Part shown: positions 36,519 through 47,214 of the stretch, piece after piece
How the letters are laid out: each line of letters begins with the position of its first letter
Position numbering within the stretch: the first letter of the stretch is position 1
Assembly (NCBI RefSeq): GCF_003387075.1
Contig: NZ_QUMQ01000001.1
Span: forward strand, 186,001 to 250,000
From: Asanoa ferruginea
Lineage (GTDB): Bacteria; Actinomycetota; Actinomycetes; Mycobacteriales; Micromonosporaceae
Direction of reading: 5' to 3'
Length of the DNA stretch: 64,000 nt
Translations under genes and position numbers: made by a program
The notes under the pieces: model-generated
What the model saw: the letters and a program-made list of their open reading frames with translations, nothing else
Told to the model about the DNA's origin: nothing
The model's database searches: none

Positions 36519-36934
36519 TCGGCCGGGCTCGCCTCGCCACCGGTGGCGGCGGGGGCCGCGGGCACCAGATCACGGTCGACGAACGGGATCACCGGGCAGT
36601 CTTTCCACAACCGGTCGAGCGAGTAGAACTCGCGCTCCTCGGTGTGCTGGACGTGCACCACCAGGTCGACGTAGTCGAGCAGCACCCAGCGGCCGGCGCG
36701 CTCGCCTTCGCGGCGGACGGGCTTGGCCTTCTCGGGCAGCTTGAGCAGTGCCTCCTCGATCGCATCGACGATGGCGAGGACCTGCCGCTCGTTGGGCGCG
36801 GACGCGATCAGGAAGGCATCGGTGATCACCAATTGCTCGGCGACGTCGATGATGACGATGTCTTGCGCCTTCTTGTCGGCTGCGGCCTGCGCGGCGGCGA
36901 GCGCCAGCTCGCGCGTGCGGTCGGAAGCGGTCAC
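36515..36934 (-). CDS. rsfS: ribosomal silencing factor RsfS
   Basis: RsfS binds L14 on the large subunit and blocks subunit joining. The 139-residue product has the DUF143 core with DIVIIDVAEQLVITDAFLIAS (about 26-46) and the end segment REFYSLDRLWKDCP (about 104-117). The GTG at 36934 is directly behind AGAGGAGAAC, which settles the start. It follows nadD after 77 bp and is coupled to the phosphatase. Confidence 0.95.
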   Translation of the reverse strand: MTASDRTRELALAAAQAAADKKAQDIVIIDVAEQLVITDAFLIASAPNERQVLAIVDAIEEALLKLPEKAKPVRREGERAGRWVLLDYVDLVVHVQHTEEREFYSLDRLWKDCPVIPFVDRDLVPAAPAATGGEASPAE

Positions 36935-37011
36935 CGTTCTCCTCTGGTCGACGGCATTCCCTACAAGCCTCTCACATGCCGCACGGTGGCCAGCGGTCAG
37001 CAGAGGCGAAA

Positions 37012-37620
37012 TCACGCTCGGTAAAGGTGACGTTTCGCAATGTATTGGACCACGCCGTCGGGCACCAGGTACCAGACGGGTTTGCCGGACGCGACCCGCG
37101 TGCGGCAGTCGGTGGACGAGATCGCCATCGCGGGAACCTGGATCATCGATACGGCGTCAGCCGGCAGATGGGCCTTGCTCAGGGTGAAGCCGGGGCGGGT
37201 GACCGCGACGAAATGCGCCAACTCGAACATCTGGTCGGTGTCTTTCCACGACAGGATGCGCTCCAGCGCGTCGGCACCGGTGATGAAGAAGAGTTGCGTC
37301 TTCGGCCCGTACATGGAACGGATGTCACGCAGGGTGTCGACGGTGTAGGTGGGGCCGTCGCGGTCGATGTCGACCCGGCTGACGTGGAACCGCGGGTTGG
37401 AGGCCGTCGCGATCACGGTCATCAGGTAGCGGTCCTCAGCCGGCGAGACCTCGCGCGCCTCTTTCTGCCACGGGCGCCCCGTCGGGACGAAGACGACCTC
37501 GTCGAGGGCGAAATTGTCCGCGACTTCGCTGGCCGCGATCAGGTGGCCGTGGTGGATCGGGTCGAAAGTGCCACCCATGATCCCGATCCGGCGTACGCCG
37601 AGATCGTCGTCACCGTTCAT
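37012..37620 (-). CDS. nadD: nicotinate-nucleotide adenylyltransferase
   Basis: NadD adenylylates nicotinate mononucleotide in NAD synthesis. The 202-residue product carries [12 protein letters not shown] (about 16-27) with the HxGH motif, and ISSTDCRTR (about 167). ATG 37620 is chosen over the GTG 3 bases upstream because a TACGAT hexamer ends exactly 6 nt before it. In many actinobacteria proBA lies between obgE and nadD; here it does not. Confidence 0.95.
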   Translation of the reverse strand: MNGDDDLGVRRIGIMGGTFDPIHHGHLIAASEVADNFALDEVVFVPTGRPWQKEAREVSPAEDRYLMTVIATASNPRFHVSRVDIDRDGPTYTVDTLRDIRSMYGPKTQLFFITGADALERILSWKDTDQMFELAHFVAVTRPGFTLSKAHLPADAVSMIQVPAMAISSTDCRTRVASGKPVWYLVPDGVVQYIAKRHLYRA

Positions 37621-37626
37621 CACCGG

Positions 37627-37632
37627 ATCGTA
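37627..37632 (-). promoter_or_regulatory. -10 hexamer of nadD, leaderless spacing
   Basis: TACGAT on the minus strand, then CCGGTG, then the ATG at 37620. It lies in the 18-bp gap after pepN, so nadD-rsfS-phosphatase probably has its own promoter. Confidence 0.5.
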
Positions 37633-37638
37633 TGCCCG

Positions 37639-40122
<2,484 letters not shown>

Positions 40123-40224
40123 CCGCCTATCGTGCACGAAGTGGAGTGGACAGGTCGACCCACCCGCGAAGCGGTATAGCCTGACGGTCCGCCCCCGCGG
40201 CTTGAGCATTCGAGGAGCAGCGCG

Positions 40225-40446
40225 ATGGCACACCATCCCAAGGGAGACTTCGACCTGTCGCGCGCCATTTGGCAGCGGGTCGGCGAAGAGCCCGCCGAGC
40301 ACGGCGCGGTCGAGGTCGCGTTCGTCGACGACCTGATCGGGCTGCGCAACTCGGCCGACCCGCAGGGCGCGGTGCTGGTCTTCACCCAGGGCGAGTGGGA
40401 CGCGTTCGTGGCCGGTGCCCGCGACGGCGAGTTTGACCTCGCCTGA
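40225..40446 (+). CDS. DUF397 protein without linked XRE regulator
   Basis: A 73-residue DUF397 protein with the family core VEVAFVDDLIGLRNSADPQG (about 29-48) and FTQGEWDAFVAGARDGEFD (about 53-71). DUF397 proteins are normally encoded beside an XRE-type regulator, with which they may act as toxin/antitoxin-like or sporulation regulators. Here no XRE gene adjoins; the nearest DNA-binding gene (40452-40970) is of another type and faces the opposite way. The ATG at 40225 follows GAGGAGCAG. Confidence 0.9.
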   Translation: MAHHPKGDFDLSRAIWQRVGEEPAEHGAVEVAFVDDLIGLRNSADPQGAVLVFTQGEWDAFVAGARDGEFDLA

Positions 40447-40451
40447 GCTGA

Positions 40452-40970
40452 TCATGCCGCGGCCAGCAGGTCGCGGATGAGCTGCATGTGCTGGATCCGC
40501 GGCGCCAGCGCGCGCAGTTGCAGCGCCAGGTTGGTGGCCGCCAGGATCGGCTCGTCGTCGGGCAGGTCATAGCCGAGCCGCTCGCGCAGCCACGGCGACA
40601 CCTGGGCCCAGCTGTAGAAGCTGGTGTCGCGGTCGGGGTCGAGCGGCGCCGGAAACCCGCCCGGCCCCTGCTTGCCGAGCGCCCACAGCCGGACGAGCTC
40701 GCGCGAGCGGCCGATCCGCGCCCCGATCTCGGCCAGCGTCAGCCAGTCACGGTCGGCCACCCGCACGACCCGCAGCCCGGTCAGCTCGACCTGGTGTATC
40801 GCCACCGCGATGGCATCGGCCAGCACGGACCCGGGCCGGTCGAACGTCAAGCGGTGGGTGCCGTCGGCGCCGGTCTCCGATCGCGGCGGCGTCGGCAGCG
40901 CGGCCAGCCGGCGCTGCTGGGTGAGGCTCGGCGGCCGCTCGACCACCAGTAGGAAATGTTGAACGCGCAT
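40452..40970 (-). CDS. helix-turn-helix DNA-binding protein
   Basis: A 172-residue protein with a MerR/AlpA-like helix-turn-helix: WLTLAEIGARIGRSRELVRLW (about 75-95) followed by PLDPDRDTSFYSWAQVSPWLRE. The N-terminal about 60 residues have no family I recognise. The ATG at 40970 is chosen over an in-frame start 57 bp upstream. It is divergent from the trpS leader with a gap of 134 bp, so it could regulate that promoter or its own. Confidence 0.8.
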   Translation of the reverse strand: MRVQHFLLVVERPPSLTQQRRLAALPTPPRSETGADGTHRLTFDRPGSVLADAIAVAIHQVELTGLRVVRVADRDWLTLAEIGARIGRSRELVRLWALGKQGPGGFPAPLDPDRDTSFYSWAQVSPWLRERLGYDLPDDEPILAATNLALQLRALAPRIQHMQLIRDLLAAA

Positions 40971-41092
40971 CGCCGCCTCCCCCGCCGGGCGCCCCGTGCA
41001 CCCGCTCGCGCCGAGTCTCGCCGCCATCCGGCTCCCCGGGAGGAGCCAGCGGAGGGGGCCAGCGACGGTTCCGCCATCCGCCCGCGGGCTGC

Positions 41093-41098
41093 TAGCGT
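41093..41098 (+). promoter_or_regulatory. -10 hexamer of trpS leader, leaderless spacing
   Basis: TAGCGT with exactly 6 nt to the leader-peptide ATG at 41105. A TTCCGC sequence 18 nt upstream (41069-41074) may be the -35. The leader peptide has no ribosome-binding site, so it is probably leaderless. Confidence 0.6.
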
Positions 41099-41104
41099 GG
41101 ACGG

Positions 41105-41143
41105 ATGCGGACGCTGAGTTTCCTCGGCTGGTGGTCGCCCTAA
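41105..41143 (+). CDS. tryptophan leader peptide of trpS (12 residues)
   Basis: Reads MRTLSFLGWWSP and stops. Two consecutive Trp codons (41129-41134) sit just in front of the attenuator hairpins. Such a peptide has no product role: ribosomes stall at the Trp codons when charged tRNA-Trp is low. The ATG directly follows the promoter, so the mRNA is probably leaderless. It is too short to be predicted by ordinary gene finding. Confidence 0.85.
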   Translation: MRTLSFLGWWSP

Positions 41144-41206
41144 GGGCGGCCCCGCGTTCCGCGTGCCCACATCAAACGGCCGCCCGAGTCCGGGTGGTCG
41201 TTTTTT
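41133..41206 (+). promoter_or_regulatory. ribosome-mediated Trp attenuator of trpS
   Basis: Three competing stems: segment 1 (41133-41140, GGTCGCCC) pairs with segment 2 (41144-41151, GGGCGGCC); segment 2 pairs perfectly with segment 3 (41178-41185, GGCCGCCC) as antiterminator; segment 3 (41178-41186) pairs with segment 4 (41191-41199, CGGGTGGTC) as terminator with two G-U pairs and is followed by TTTTTT at 41201-41206. Stalling at Trp codons 9-10 would cover segment 1 and leave 2 free to pair with 3, so transcription continues to trpS. This is the classical design; the same mechanism is known for an auxiliary TrpRS gene in Streptomyces. Confidence 0.88.
41178..41206 (+). terminator. attenuator terminator of trpS leader
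   Basis: Segment 3/4 stem of 9 bp with a 4-nt loop and a run of six T residues right after it. It lies 45 bp before the trpS ATG. Confidence 0.85.
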
Positions 41207-41250
41207 CGTGCCCAGGCTCGCGCGGCTCCTCTCAACCCACGGAGGCAGCC

Positions 41251-42243
41251 ATGACCACCACCATCGCGACCCGCCGCATCACCGGTCTCCAGCCCACCGG
41301 TGAGCTGCACCTGGGCAACCTGCTCGGCGCGATCCAGCCGATGGTCCGCGATCAATACACATCCGACTCGATCGTCTTCCTCGCCGACCTGCACGCGCTG
41401 ACCGTCACCCACGAGCCGCGCCGGCTGCGGGAAAACACGCTGCGCCAGGCGACCGTGCTGCTCGCGGCCGGTCTCGACCCCGACCGCGCGCTGTTCTACG
41501 TGCAGTCGCAGGTGGCCGACCATGCCGAACTGCATTACCTGCTGGAATGCACGACGGCGTACGGCGAGGCGCACCGGATGATCCAGTTCCGGGAGAAGTC
41601 GGCCGACCGGGCGGACGTGCGGTTGAGCCTGTTGACCTACCCGGTGATGCAGGCAGCCGACATCCTGCTGCACGACGCCGTCGAGGTGCCGGTCGGCGAG
41701 GACCAGCGCCAGCACGTCGAGCTGACCAGGGACATCGCGACGCGCTTCAACCACCGCTACGGCGACACGTTCGTGGTGCCGCGAGTGGTGACACCGACGG
41801 TCGCCGCACGTGTGATGGATCTCACCAATCCGACGGCCAAGATGGGCAAGACCACGTCGTCGGCGTCTGGCGCGATCGGCCTGCTCGACCCGCCTGACCT
41901 GGTCACCCGCAAGATAAACCGGGCGGTCACCGACTCCGACGGGATCATCGAGTACGACCCGGCGCTGCGGCCCGGGGTCAGCAACCTGCTGGAGATCCTG
42001 GCCTCGTGCGTCGGCGGCACTCCGGCGGGCGTCGCAGCCGATTTCACGGGGTACGGGCAGCTCAAGCGTGGCACGGCCGAGGCGGTGCTCGGCCTGCTAC
42101 GGCCCTTGCAGGCACGTTACGAGACGCTCTCCCGCGACCCCGGCTACGTGCGCCTGGTGCTGGCCGAGGGTGCCGAGCGGGCGCGCGCGCGTACCGCGGA
42201 AACGGTCTTCCGTGCGAAGCGCGCTATCGGGGTATTGACGTGA
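41251..42243 (+). CDS. trpS: tryptophanyl-tRNA synthetase
   Basis: Class I synthetase that charges tRNA-Trp. The 330-residue product has the HIGH-type motif HLGN (about 21-24), VPVGEDQRQH (about 148-157), and KMGKT (about 194-198) in place of the usual KMSKS. The ATG at 41251 follows GGAGGCAGCC. This variant KMGKT motif and the attenuator suggest the auxiliary, regulated class rather than a house-keeping copy, as known for the indolmycin-resistant TrpRS1 in Streptomyces; this is inference. The His of DLHALT (whose substitution has been linked to indolmycin resistance in other TrpRS) is unchanged here. It is followed by a drug-efflux gene. Confidence 0.93.
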   Translation: MTTTIATRRITGLQPTGELHLGNLLGAIQPMVRDQYTSDSIVFLADLHALTVTHEPRRLRENTLRQATVLLAAGLDPDRALFYVQSQVADHAELHYLLECTTAYGEAHRMIQFREKSADRADVRLSLLTYPVMQAADILLHDAVEVPVGEDQRQHVELTRDIATRFNHRYGDTFVVPRVVTPTVAARVMDLTNPTAKMGKTTSSASGAIGLLDPPDLVTRKINRAVTDSDGIIEYDPALRPGVSNLLEILASCVGGTPAGVAADFTGYGQLKRGTAEAVLGLLRPLQARYETLSRDPGYVRLVLAEGAERARARTAETVFRAKRAIGVLT

Positions 42244-42297
42244 GGACTTGTCAGAGCCACGTGCTAGACCTATGTCCTACCTGGAGGAGGGTCCGTC

Positions 42298-43953
42298 ATG
42301 ACCGCACCGACCGGCGTGTCCACGGAGGAGCGCCAGGGCGCCAGCCCGTGGCTCGTCCTGGTGACGCTCTGCCTGGGCTTCTTCATGATCCTTCTGGATA
42401 CCACGATCGTGAACATCGCGATCCCCGACATGAGCACGAGCCTCGACGCGTCGCTCGACCAGATCCTCTGGATCATCAACGCCTACGTGCTGGTCTACGC
42501 GGTCCTGCTGATCACCGCCGGGCGGCTCGGTGACCTCTTCGGTCCCAAGCGGCTGTTCATCATCGGGTTGGTGGTCTTCACCGCGGCCTCGGCGGCCTGC
42601 GGCCTGGCCACCAACCCCGAGCAGCTGATCGCCTTCCGGATCATCCAGGGTGTCGGCGGCGCGCTGCTCACGCCGCAGACGTTGTCGACGATCACGGTGA
42701 TCTTCCCGCCCGACAAGCGCGGCGTCGCGTTCGGCGTGTGGGGCGCGGTGGCCGGCGTGGCCACTATCGCCGGCCCGACGCTGGGCGGCTACCTGGTCAC
42801 CGACTTCGGCTGGGAATGGATCTTCTTCGTCAACGTGCCGGTCGGCGTGCTCACCATCATCATGGCCATGGTCACGATGCCCGACCTGCGGCTCAACCGG
42901 CGCCACAAGCTCGACTGGACGGGCACCGCACTGGCCACGGTCGGCCTGTTCCTGCTGGTCTACGGCCTGATCGAGGGCGAGTCACACGATTGGGGCAAGG
43001 TCTGGGGCCCGATCACGATCGTCGAGGTGATCGGCGCCGGCGTGCTGGTGCTGGCGGTCTTCCTCTACCACCAATACGTGACCCGGGCCGGCGAGCCGCT
43101 GGTCCCGTTCAGCATCTTCAAGGACCGCAACTTCGCGGTGATGAGCGCGGTGAGCAGCGCGATCGCGTTCGGCATGCTCGGCCTGTTCCTGCCCCTGGTG
43201 ATCTACCTGCAGTCGGTGCTCGGGCTGACCGCGCTGCAGGCCGGCCTGGCGGTCGCACCGATGTCGCTGCTGTCGATGGTGATCGCCCCGTTCGCCGGCC
43301 GCGCCGCCGACCGCCCGGCGGGCAAGTGGGTGCTGACCATCGGGCTGACCCTGTGGTGCGCCGGCATGGCGACCGTCGTCGCGCTGGCCAAGGCCGACAC
43401 CGGCCAGTGGGGCCTGCTGCCCGGCCTGCTGATCGCCGGCACGGGCCTGGGCATGGTCTTCGCTCCCCTACAGACGATCGCGATGCGACACGTGGCACCA
43501 CAGCAGGCCGGCGCCGCGTCCGGCCTGATCAACACCACCCGCCAACTCGGCGCGGTGATCGGTTCGGCCGCCGTCGGCGCCCTGCTCCAGGCCCAACTCG
43601 TCGGCAAACTCGGCGAAGCGGCCCGCACCAACGCCGCCGACCTCCCGCCCGAGGCCCGGCAACCGTTCCTCGACGCGGTGGCCGGCGCGACGGGCGGCGC
43701 CCTGCACGTCGGCGCGGGCCAGTCCGGCGCGGCCATCCCACCGGGCGTGCCGGAGCAATTCCGCCAGGCCCTGACCGACGTCACCACCCGCACGTTCCAC
43801 GAGGGCTTCACCAACGCGATGAAGGCCACCCTGCTGCTGCCGCTGATCGTCTTGGCGATCGCGGCCGTGAGCTGCCTGTTCATCCGCCAGCAACCCCCAT
43901 CGTCGACAGACACCCCGACCGAGCCCCGCCCGGCGGAGGCGGCAACGACCTAG
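42298..43953 (+). CDS. DHA2-family (EmrB/QacA) drug efflux MFS transporter
   Basis: A 551-residue, about 14-segment major-facilitator drug/proton antiporter. It has the DHA2 motif LDTTIVNIAIPDM (about 31-43) and the motif A-like GRLGDLFGPKRLF (about 76-88). A hydrophilic loop of about 60 residues (about 448-505) precedes the last segment. The ATG at 42298 follows GGAGGAGG. It is 54 bp after trpS, so may share its attenuated transcript. Substrate unknown. Confidence 0.92.
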   Translation: MTAPTGVSTEERQGASPWLVLVTLCLGFFMILLDTTIVNIAIPDMSTSLDASLDQILWIINAYVLVYAVLLITAGRLGDLFGPKRLFIIGLVVFTAASAACGLATNPEQLIAFRIIQGVGGALLTPQTLSTITVIFPPDKRGVAFGVWGAVAGVATIAGPTLGGYLVTDFGWEWIFFVNVPVGVLTIIMAMVTMPDLRLNRRHKLDWTGTALATVGLFLLVYGLIEGESHDWGKVWGPITIVEVIGAGVLVLAVFLYHQYVTRAGEPLVPFSIFKDRNFAVMSAVSSAIAFGMLGLFLPLVIYLQSVLGLTALQAGLAVAPMSLLSMVIAPFAGRAADRPAGKWVLTIGLTLWCAGMATVVALAKADTGQWGLLPGLLIAGTGLGMVFAPLQTIAMRHVAPQQAGAASGLINTTRQLGAVIGSAAVGALLQAQLVGKLGEAARTNAADLPPEARQPFLDAVAGATGGALHVGAGQSGAAIPPGVPEQFRQALTDVTTRTFHEGFTNAMKATLLLPLIVLAIAAVSCLFIRQQPPSSTDTPTEPRPAEAATT

Positions 43954-44071
43954 GCCCCCAGCACCAGGTGCACGGTTGAGGCCGTCCGGCCCGCGATCCG
44001 GACCGGCCCAGGCGCTGCTTGACTCGCAGGCGCACGATCGCGCCCAGGTCGGGCAGGTGTCTCCCAGCGGA

Positions 44072-44109
44072 TACATGTTTTGTTATGTACGTACACGACA
44101 AAACATGTA
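44072..44109. repeat. 38-bp near-perfect AT-rich palindrome
   Basis: Two 19-nt arms (TACATGTTTTGTTATGTAC with GTACACGACAAAACATGTA) match except at two adjacent positions. The U run lies in the left arm and the A run in the right, so it does not make a typical stem-plus-U-run terminator on the plus strand. It lies 119 bp after the MFS stop and directly in front of the second repeat array. It may be a protein-binding site, a cruciform-forming element or a degenerate terminator. Confidence 0.85.
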
Positions 44110-44155
44110 CGCCCGAACAGCGACCGGCCCGCCCCTAGCCGTGTCCCAGTCGGGC

Positions 44156-44870
44156 CTGCCCAGACGCGGGACCCGCGCCGCCCTTCGCATGGCCGTGGCC
44201 AAACGGGACCTTGACCAACCGCCGGCCGCCTCCGCGCGCGGGCCGCACCCAAACGCGGGCCGACCCAGACGCACGACCCGCCGCCTTCGCATGGCCGCGC
44301 CCAACGAGGACCGTGACCAACCGCCGGCCGCGCTCAACGCGGGCCTGCCCAGACGGGCGACCAGCCGCCTTCACGTGGCCGTGCCAAACCGGCACCGTGC
44401 CTAAACGCCGGCCGCCTCCGGGGGCGGGCCGCGCCCAACGCGGGCCGCCACCCTGCCCGGGCCGCGCCCAACGCGGACCGCCACCCCGCCCGGGCCGCGC
44501 CCAACGCGGACCGCCACCCCGCCCGGGCCGCGCCCAACGCGGACCGCCACCCCGCCCGGGCCGCGCCCAACGCGGGCCGCCTGCGCTCGCGGACCGCGAG
44601 CGCGTGGGCCGCGAGCGCGTGGGCCGTGCTCAAGGCGGGCCGCTACGCTCGCGGGCCGCCCCCAAACGCGGAGTCGCCACCGCGCGGGCCGCGCCCAAAC
44701 GCGGGGCCGCCACCGCGCGGGCCGCGCCCCACTGGGGCCGTGCCCAATGCGGGCCACCATCGCGTAGGGAGCTCGCCCCAATAGGGACCGCGTCCAACGC
44801 GATCCGCTGCCTACGCACGGGCCGTGCCCAACGCAGGTCGCCGCACAAATGTGGGCCGCGCTCAAGCGTG
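44156..44870. repeat. degenerate GC-rich tandem-repeat array
   Basis: Three diverged 85-105-bp units beginning near 44156, 44261 and 44345 (each with CCCAGACG and ending GCGGGC), then a regular part of 33-bp units starting at 44426, 44459, 44492, 44525 and 44558 (core GGGCCGCGCCCAACGCGG), then decayed copies of this core to about 44870. Open frames of over 150 codons exist on both strands but only repeat the unit and are not credible genes. It lies between the convergent MFS and acetyltransferase genes, within a gap of over 900 bp. Confidence 0.9.
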
Positions 44871-44879
44871 GGCCCTTGC

Positions 44880-45341
44880 CTAGGCGCGGGCCGGTGCCTT
44901 GAGGGCTTTCTCGAAGCAGCGGCTGTAGGGGTTGGTGACGTATTCGCCGTAGGTCGGGATCGTGCGGTAGCCCGCCTTGCGGTAGAGGCCCAAGGCGGCC
45001 GGCAGATAGCTGCCGGTCTCCAGCCGGGCGATGGTGAAACCATCGGCGGCCGCCGCCTCCTCGAGCACGGCGAGCATCAACCGGCCGAAGCCGTCGCCGC
45101 GGCGGTCGGGCTTTACGTACATCCGCTTGATCTCGACCGCGTGGGTGTCGATTGCCTGTAGGCCGCCGCAGGCGACCACCTCGTCGTCGACGACCACGAC
45201 GAGATAGCGGATGTCGTCGTGTAGCGGGAACGAGCCGTCGATCGCGTCGCTCGCCCGTTCGGCGGCGCGCAACTCGGCCTGTTGAGCGTTGACCAGCGCG
45301 ACCAGGTCCGGCTCGGTGCCATGCCGGCTTTCTACCTTCAC
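44880..45341 (-). CDS. GNAT-family N-acetyltransferase
   Basis: A 153-residue acetyltransferase. The acetyl-CoA-binding motif is MYVKPDRRGDGFGRLML (about 75-91), with RRGDGFG matching R/Q-x-x-G-x-G. The following EAGL-like segment is ALGLYRKAGY. The GTG at 45341 follows TAACGT by 7 nt. It is encoded next to obgE but is not expected to act with it; substrate unknown. Confidence 0.9.
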   Translation of the reverse strand: MKVESRHGTEPDLVALVNAQQAELRAAERASDAIDGSFPLHDDIRYLVVVVDDEVVACGGLQAIDTHAVEIKRMYVKPDRRGDGFGRLMLAVLEEAAAADGFTIARLETGSYLPAALGLYRKAGYRTIPTYGEYVTNPYSRCFEKALKAPARA

Positions 45342-45348
45342 CCGGCCG

Positions 45349-45354
45349 ACGTTA
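45349..45354 (-). promoter_or_regulatory. -10 hexamer of GNAT gene, leaderless spacing
   Basis: TAACGT on the minus strand with 7 nt to the GTG at 45341 and no Shine-Dalgarno sequence. It lies in the 35-bp gap after obgE. Confidence 0.4.
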
Positions 45355-45376
45355 ACCGAGATCGGTTTCCGCTCTG

Positions 45377-46852
45377 TTAAACCTGGTCGTCGGCGGGCTG
45401 GTCAGCGTCGACGTCGTCGAAGTCGGTGCCGTAGCCGGGCAAGTCGGGCGTCGGCTGCCGGCGCATCTTCCGCGCCGCGAGGCGGTCGGAGGCGCGCGCC
45501 CGGTTCGAGCGCTCCGTGATTCGCGGGTCGGTGCCGCGCAGGCCGGCGGTCGGGTCGATGCCCTCGCCGAGGGTCGGCTCCCAGTCGAACTCGCGCTCGC
45601 CGATCTGCACCAGGCTGCCACGCACGGCGCCGGCCTTCGCGAGTTTCTCCTCGACACCCAGCCGGTTGAGCCGGTCGGCCAGGTAGCCCACCGCCTCGTC
45701 GTTGTCGAAGTTGGTCTGCCGGACCCAGCGCTCGGGCTGCGCACCGCGTACGACGAACGTGCCGTCCGCGGTCTCCTCGATGGTGAAGCCGGCGTCGTCG
45801 ACCGCCCGCGGGCGCAGGATGATCCGGGTCGCCTCGGGGTCCGGGGCGGTGATTCGCTGCGCGGCGACGAGTTCGGCCATCGCGTAGGTCAGCTCGCGCA
45901 GGCCCTCGCGGGTGGCGGCGCTGACCTCGAACACGCGGTAGCCGCGCTCCTCCAGGTCGGGGCGGACGATCTCGGCCAGGTCGCGGCCGTCGGGAACGTC
46001 GATCTTGTTGATGGCGACGACGCGAGGGCGGTCTTCGAGGCCGCCGTACGCCGACAGCTCCGCCTCGATCGCGTCGATGTCGGAGACCGGGTCGCGGCCC
46101 GGCTCCAACGTGGCCGCGTCGACCACGTGTACCAGCACGGCGGTGCGCTCGATGTGCCGGAGGAACTCCAGGCCGAGGCCCTTGCCGGTGGCCGCACCCG
46201 GGATCAGGCCCGGCACGTCTGCGATGGTGAACGTGTGGTCGTCGACGCGTACGACGCCGAGGTTGGGCACCAGCGTGGTGAACGGGTAGTCGGCGATCTT
46301 CGGCTTGGCGGCGGACAGCACCGAGATCAGCGACGACTTGCCGGCCGAGGGGAAGCCGACCAGGCCGACGTCGGCGACGCTCTTGAGCTCGAGTACGACG
46401 TCGAGGACCTCGCCGGGCTCGCCGAGCTCGGCGAAACCGGGTGCCTTGCGGCGGGAGTTGGCCAGCGACGCGTTGCCGCGGCCGCCGCGGCCGCCGCGGG
46501 CGACCTCGACCGTCGTGCCGGCGCCGACCAGGTCGGCCAGGATCTCGCCGTCGGCGGTCTGCACGACGGTGCCGTCCGGCACCAGCAGCACCAGGTCGTC
46601 GCCGGTGGCGCCGTCGCGGTTGGAGCCCGCGCCGCCCTTGCCGTTTGAGGCCTTCAGGTGCGGGCGGAAGTGGAAGTCGAGCAGTGTGTGCACCTGCGGG
46701 TCGACCTTGAAGGAGACGCTGCCGCCGTGCCCGCCGTTGCCGCCGTCGGGGCCGCCGAGCGGCTTGAACTTCTCCCGGTGGATCGACACGCAGCCGTGCC
46801 CACCGTCGCCGGCCCGCAGGTGCAGGACGACCCGGTCAACGAAGGTAGCCAC
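45377..46852 (-). CDS. obgE: GTPase Obg
   Basis: Obg is an essential ribosome-assembly and stress GTPase. The 491-residue product has the Gly-rich Obg fold (about 1-158; [12 protein letters not shown]), the G domain with GFPSAGKS (about 166-173), DVPG and NKID (about 281), and an OCT domain (about 345-425). The C-terminal about 65 residues are charged and of low complexity, a common actinobacterial extension. The GTG at 46852 begins [10 protein letters not shown]. It is third in rplU-rpmA-obgE. Confidence 0.97.
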   Translation of the reverse strand: MATFVDRVVLHLRAGDGGHGCVSIHREKFKPLGGPDGGNGGHGGSVSFKVDPQVHTLLDFHFRPHLKASNGKGGAGSNRDGATGDDLVLLVPDGTVVQTADGEILADLVGAGTTVEVARGGRGGRGNASLANSRRKAPGFAELGEPGEVLDVVLELKSVADVGLVGFPSAGKSSLISVLSAAKPKIADYPFTTLVPNLGVVRVDDHTFTIADVPGLIPGAATGKGLGLEFLRHIERTAVLVHVVDAATLEPGRDPVSDIDAIEAELSAYGGLEDRPRVVAINKIDVPDGRDLAEIVRPDLEERGYRVFEVSAATREGLRELTYAMAELVAAQRITAPDPEATRIILRPRAVDDAGFTIEETADGTFVVRGAQPERWVRQTNFDNDEAVGYLADRLNRLGVEEKLAKAGAVRGSLVQIGEREFDWEPTLGEGIDPTAGLRGTDPRITERSNRARASDRLAARKMRRQPTPDLPGYGTDFDDVDADQPADDQV

Positions 46853-46885
46853 GACTCTCCACTCTTTCCGTCAAAATCGAAACAA

Positions 46886-46923
46886 CGAAGCGGGCCGGGA
46901 CACCAGGTCCACGGCCCGCTTCG
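46886..46923 (-). terminator. hairpin between rpmA and obgE
   Basis: CGAAGCGGGCC pairs with GGCCCGCTTCG around a 16-nt loop, in the 95-bp gap between rpmA and obgE, followed on the minus strand by TTGTTTCG and a T-rich stretch. It may partly end the ribosomal-protein transcript and lower obgE expression. Confidence 0.75.
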
Positions 46924-46947
46924 AACAATTGCTTGAGGCGCTGCGCC

Positions 46948-47205
46948 TTAGTGCTCGCTCGGCACGATGCTGACGGTCTTGCGACCGCGCTTGGTGCCGA
47001 ACAGGACCGCACCCTTGGCGAGCGCGAACAGCGTGTCATCGCCGCCGCGGCCGACCAGGTCACCCGGGTGGAACTTGGTGCCCCGCTGGCGGATCAGGAT
47101 CTCGCCGGCGAGCACCTGCTGGCCACCGAACCGCTTGACGCCCAGGCGCTGGGCCGCGGAATCACGACCGTTGCGCGAGCTGGACGCACCCTTTTTGTGA
47201 GCCAT
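46948..47205 (-). CDS. rpmA: 50S ribosomal protein L27
   Basis: L27 reaches into the peptidyl-transferase centre. The 85-residue product starts [16 protein letters not shown] and contains [12 protein letters not shown]. It lies 9 bp after rplU and before obgE, the standard order. Confidence 0.98.
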   Translation of the reverse strand: MAHKKGASSSRNGRDSAAQRLGVKRFGGQQVLAGEILIRQRGTKFHPGDLVGRGGDDTLFALAKGAVLFGTKRGRKTVSIVPSEH

Positions 47206-47214
47206 CGGTAACGC

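Noticed and set aside
44211-45161. Open frames of 150-316 codons through the second array, on both strands
   Set aside because: They only translate the repeat unit (GRAQRGPPPRP-like) and run into the antisense of the acetyltransferase gene; no start signals.
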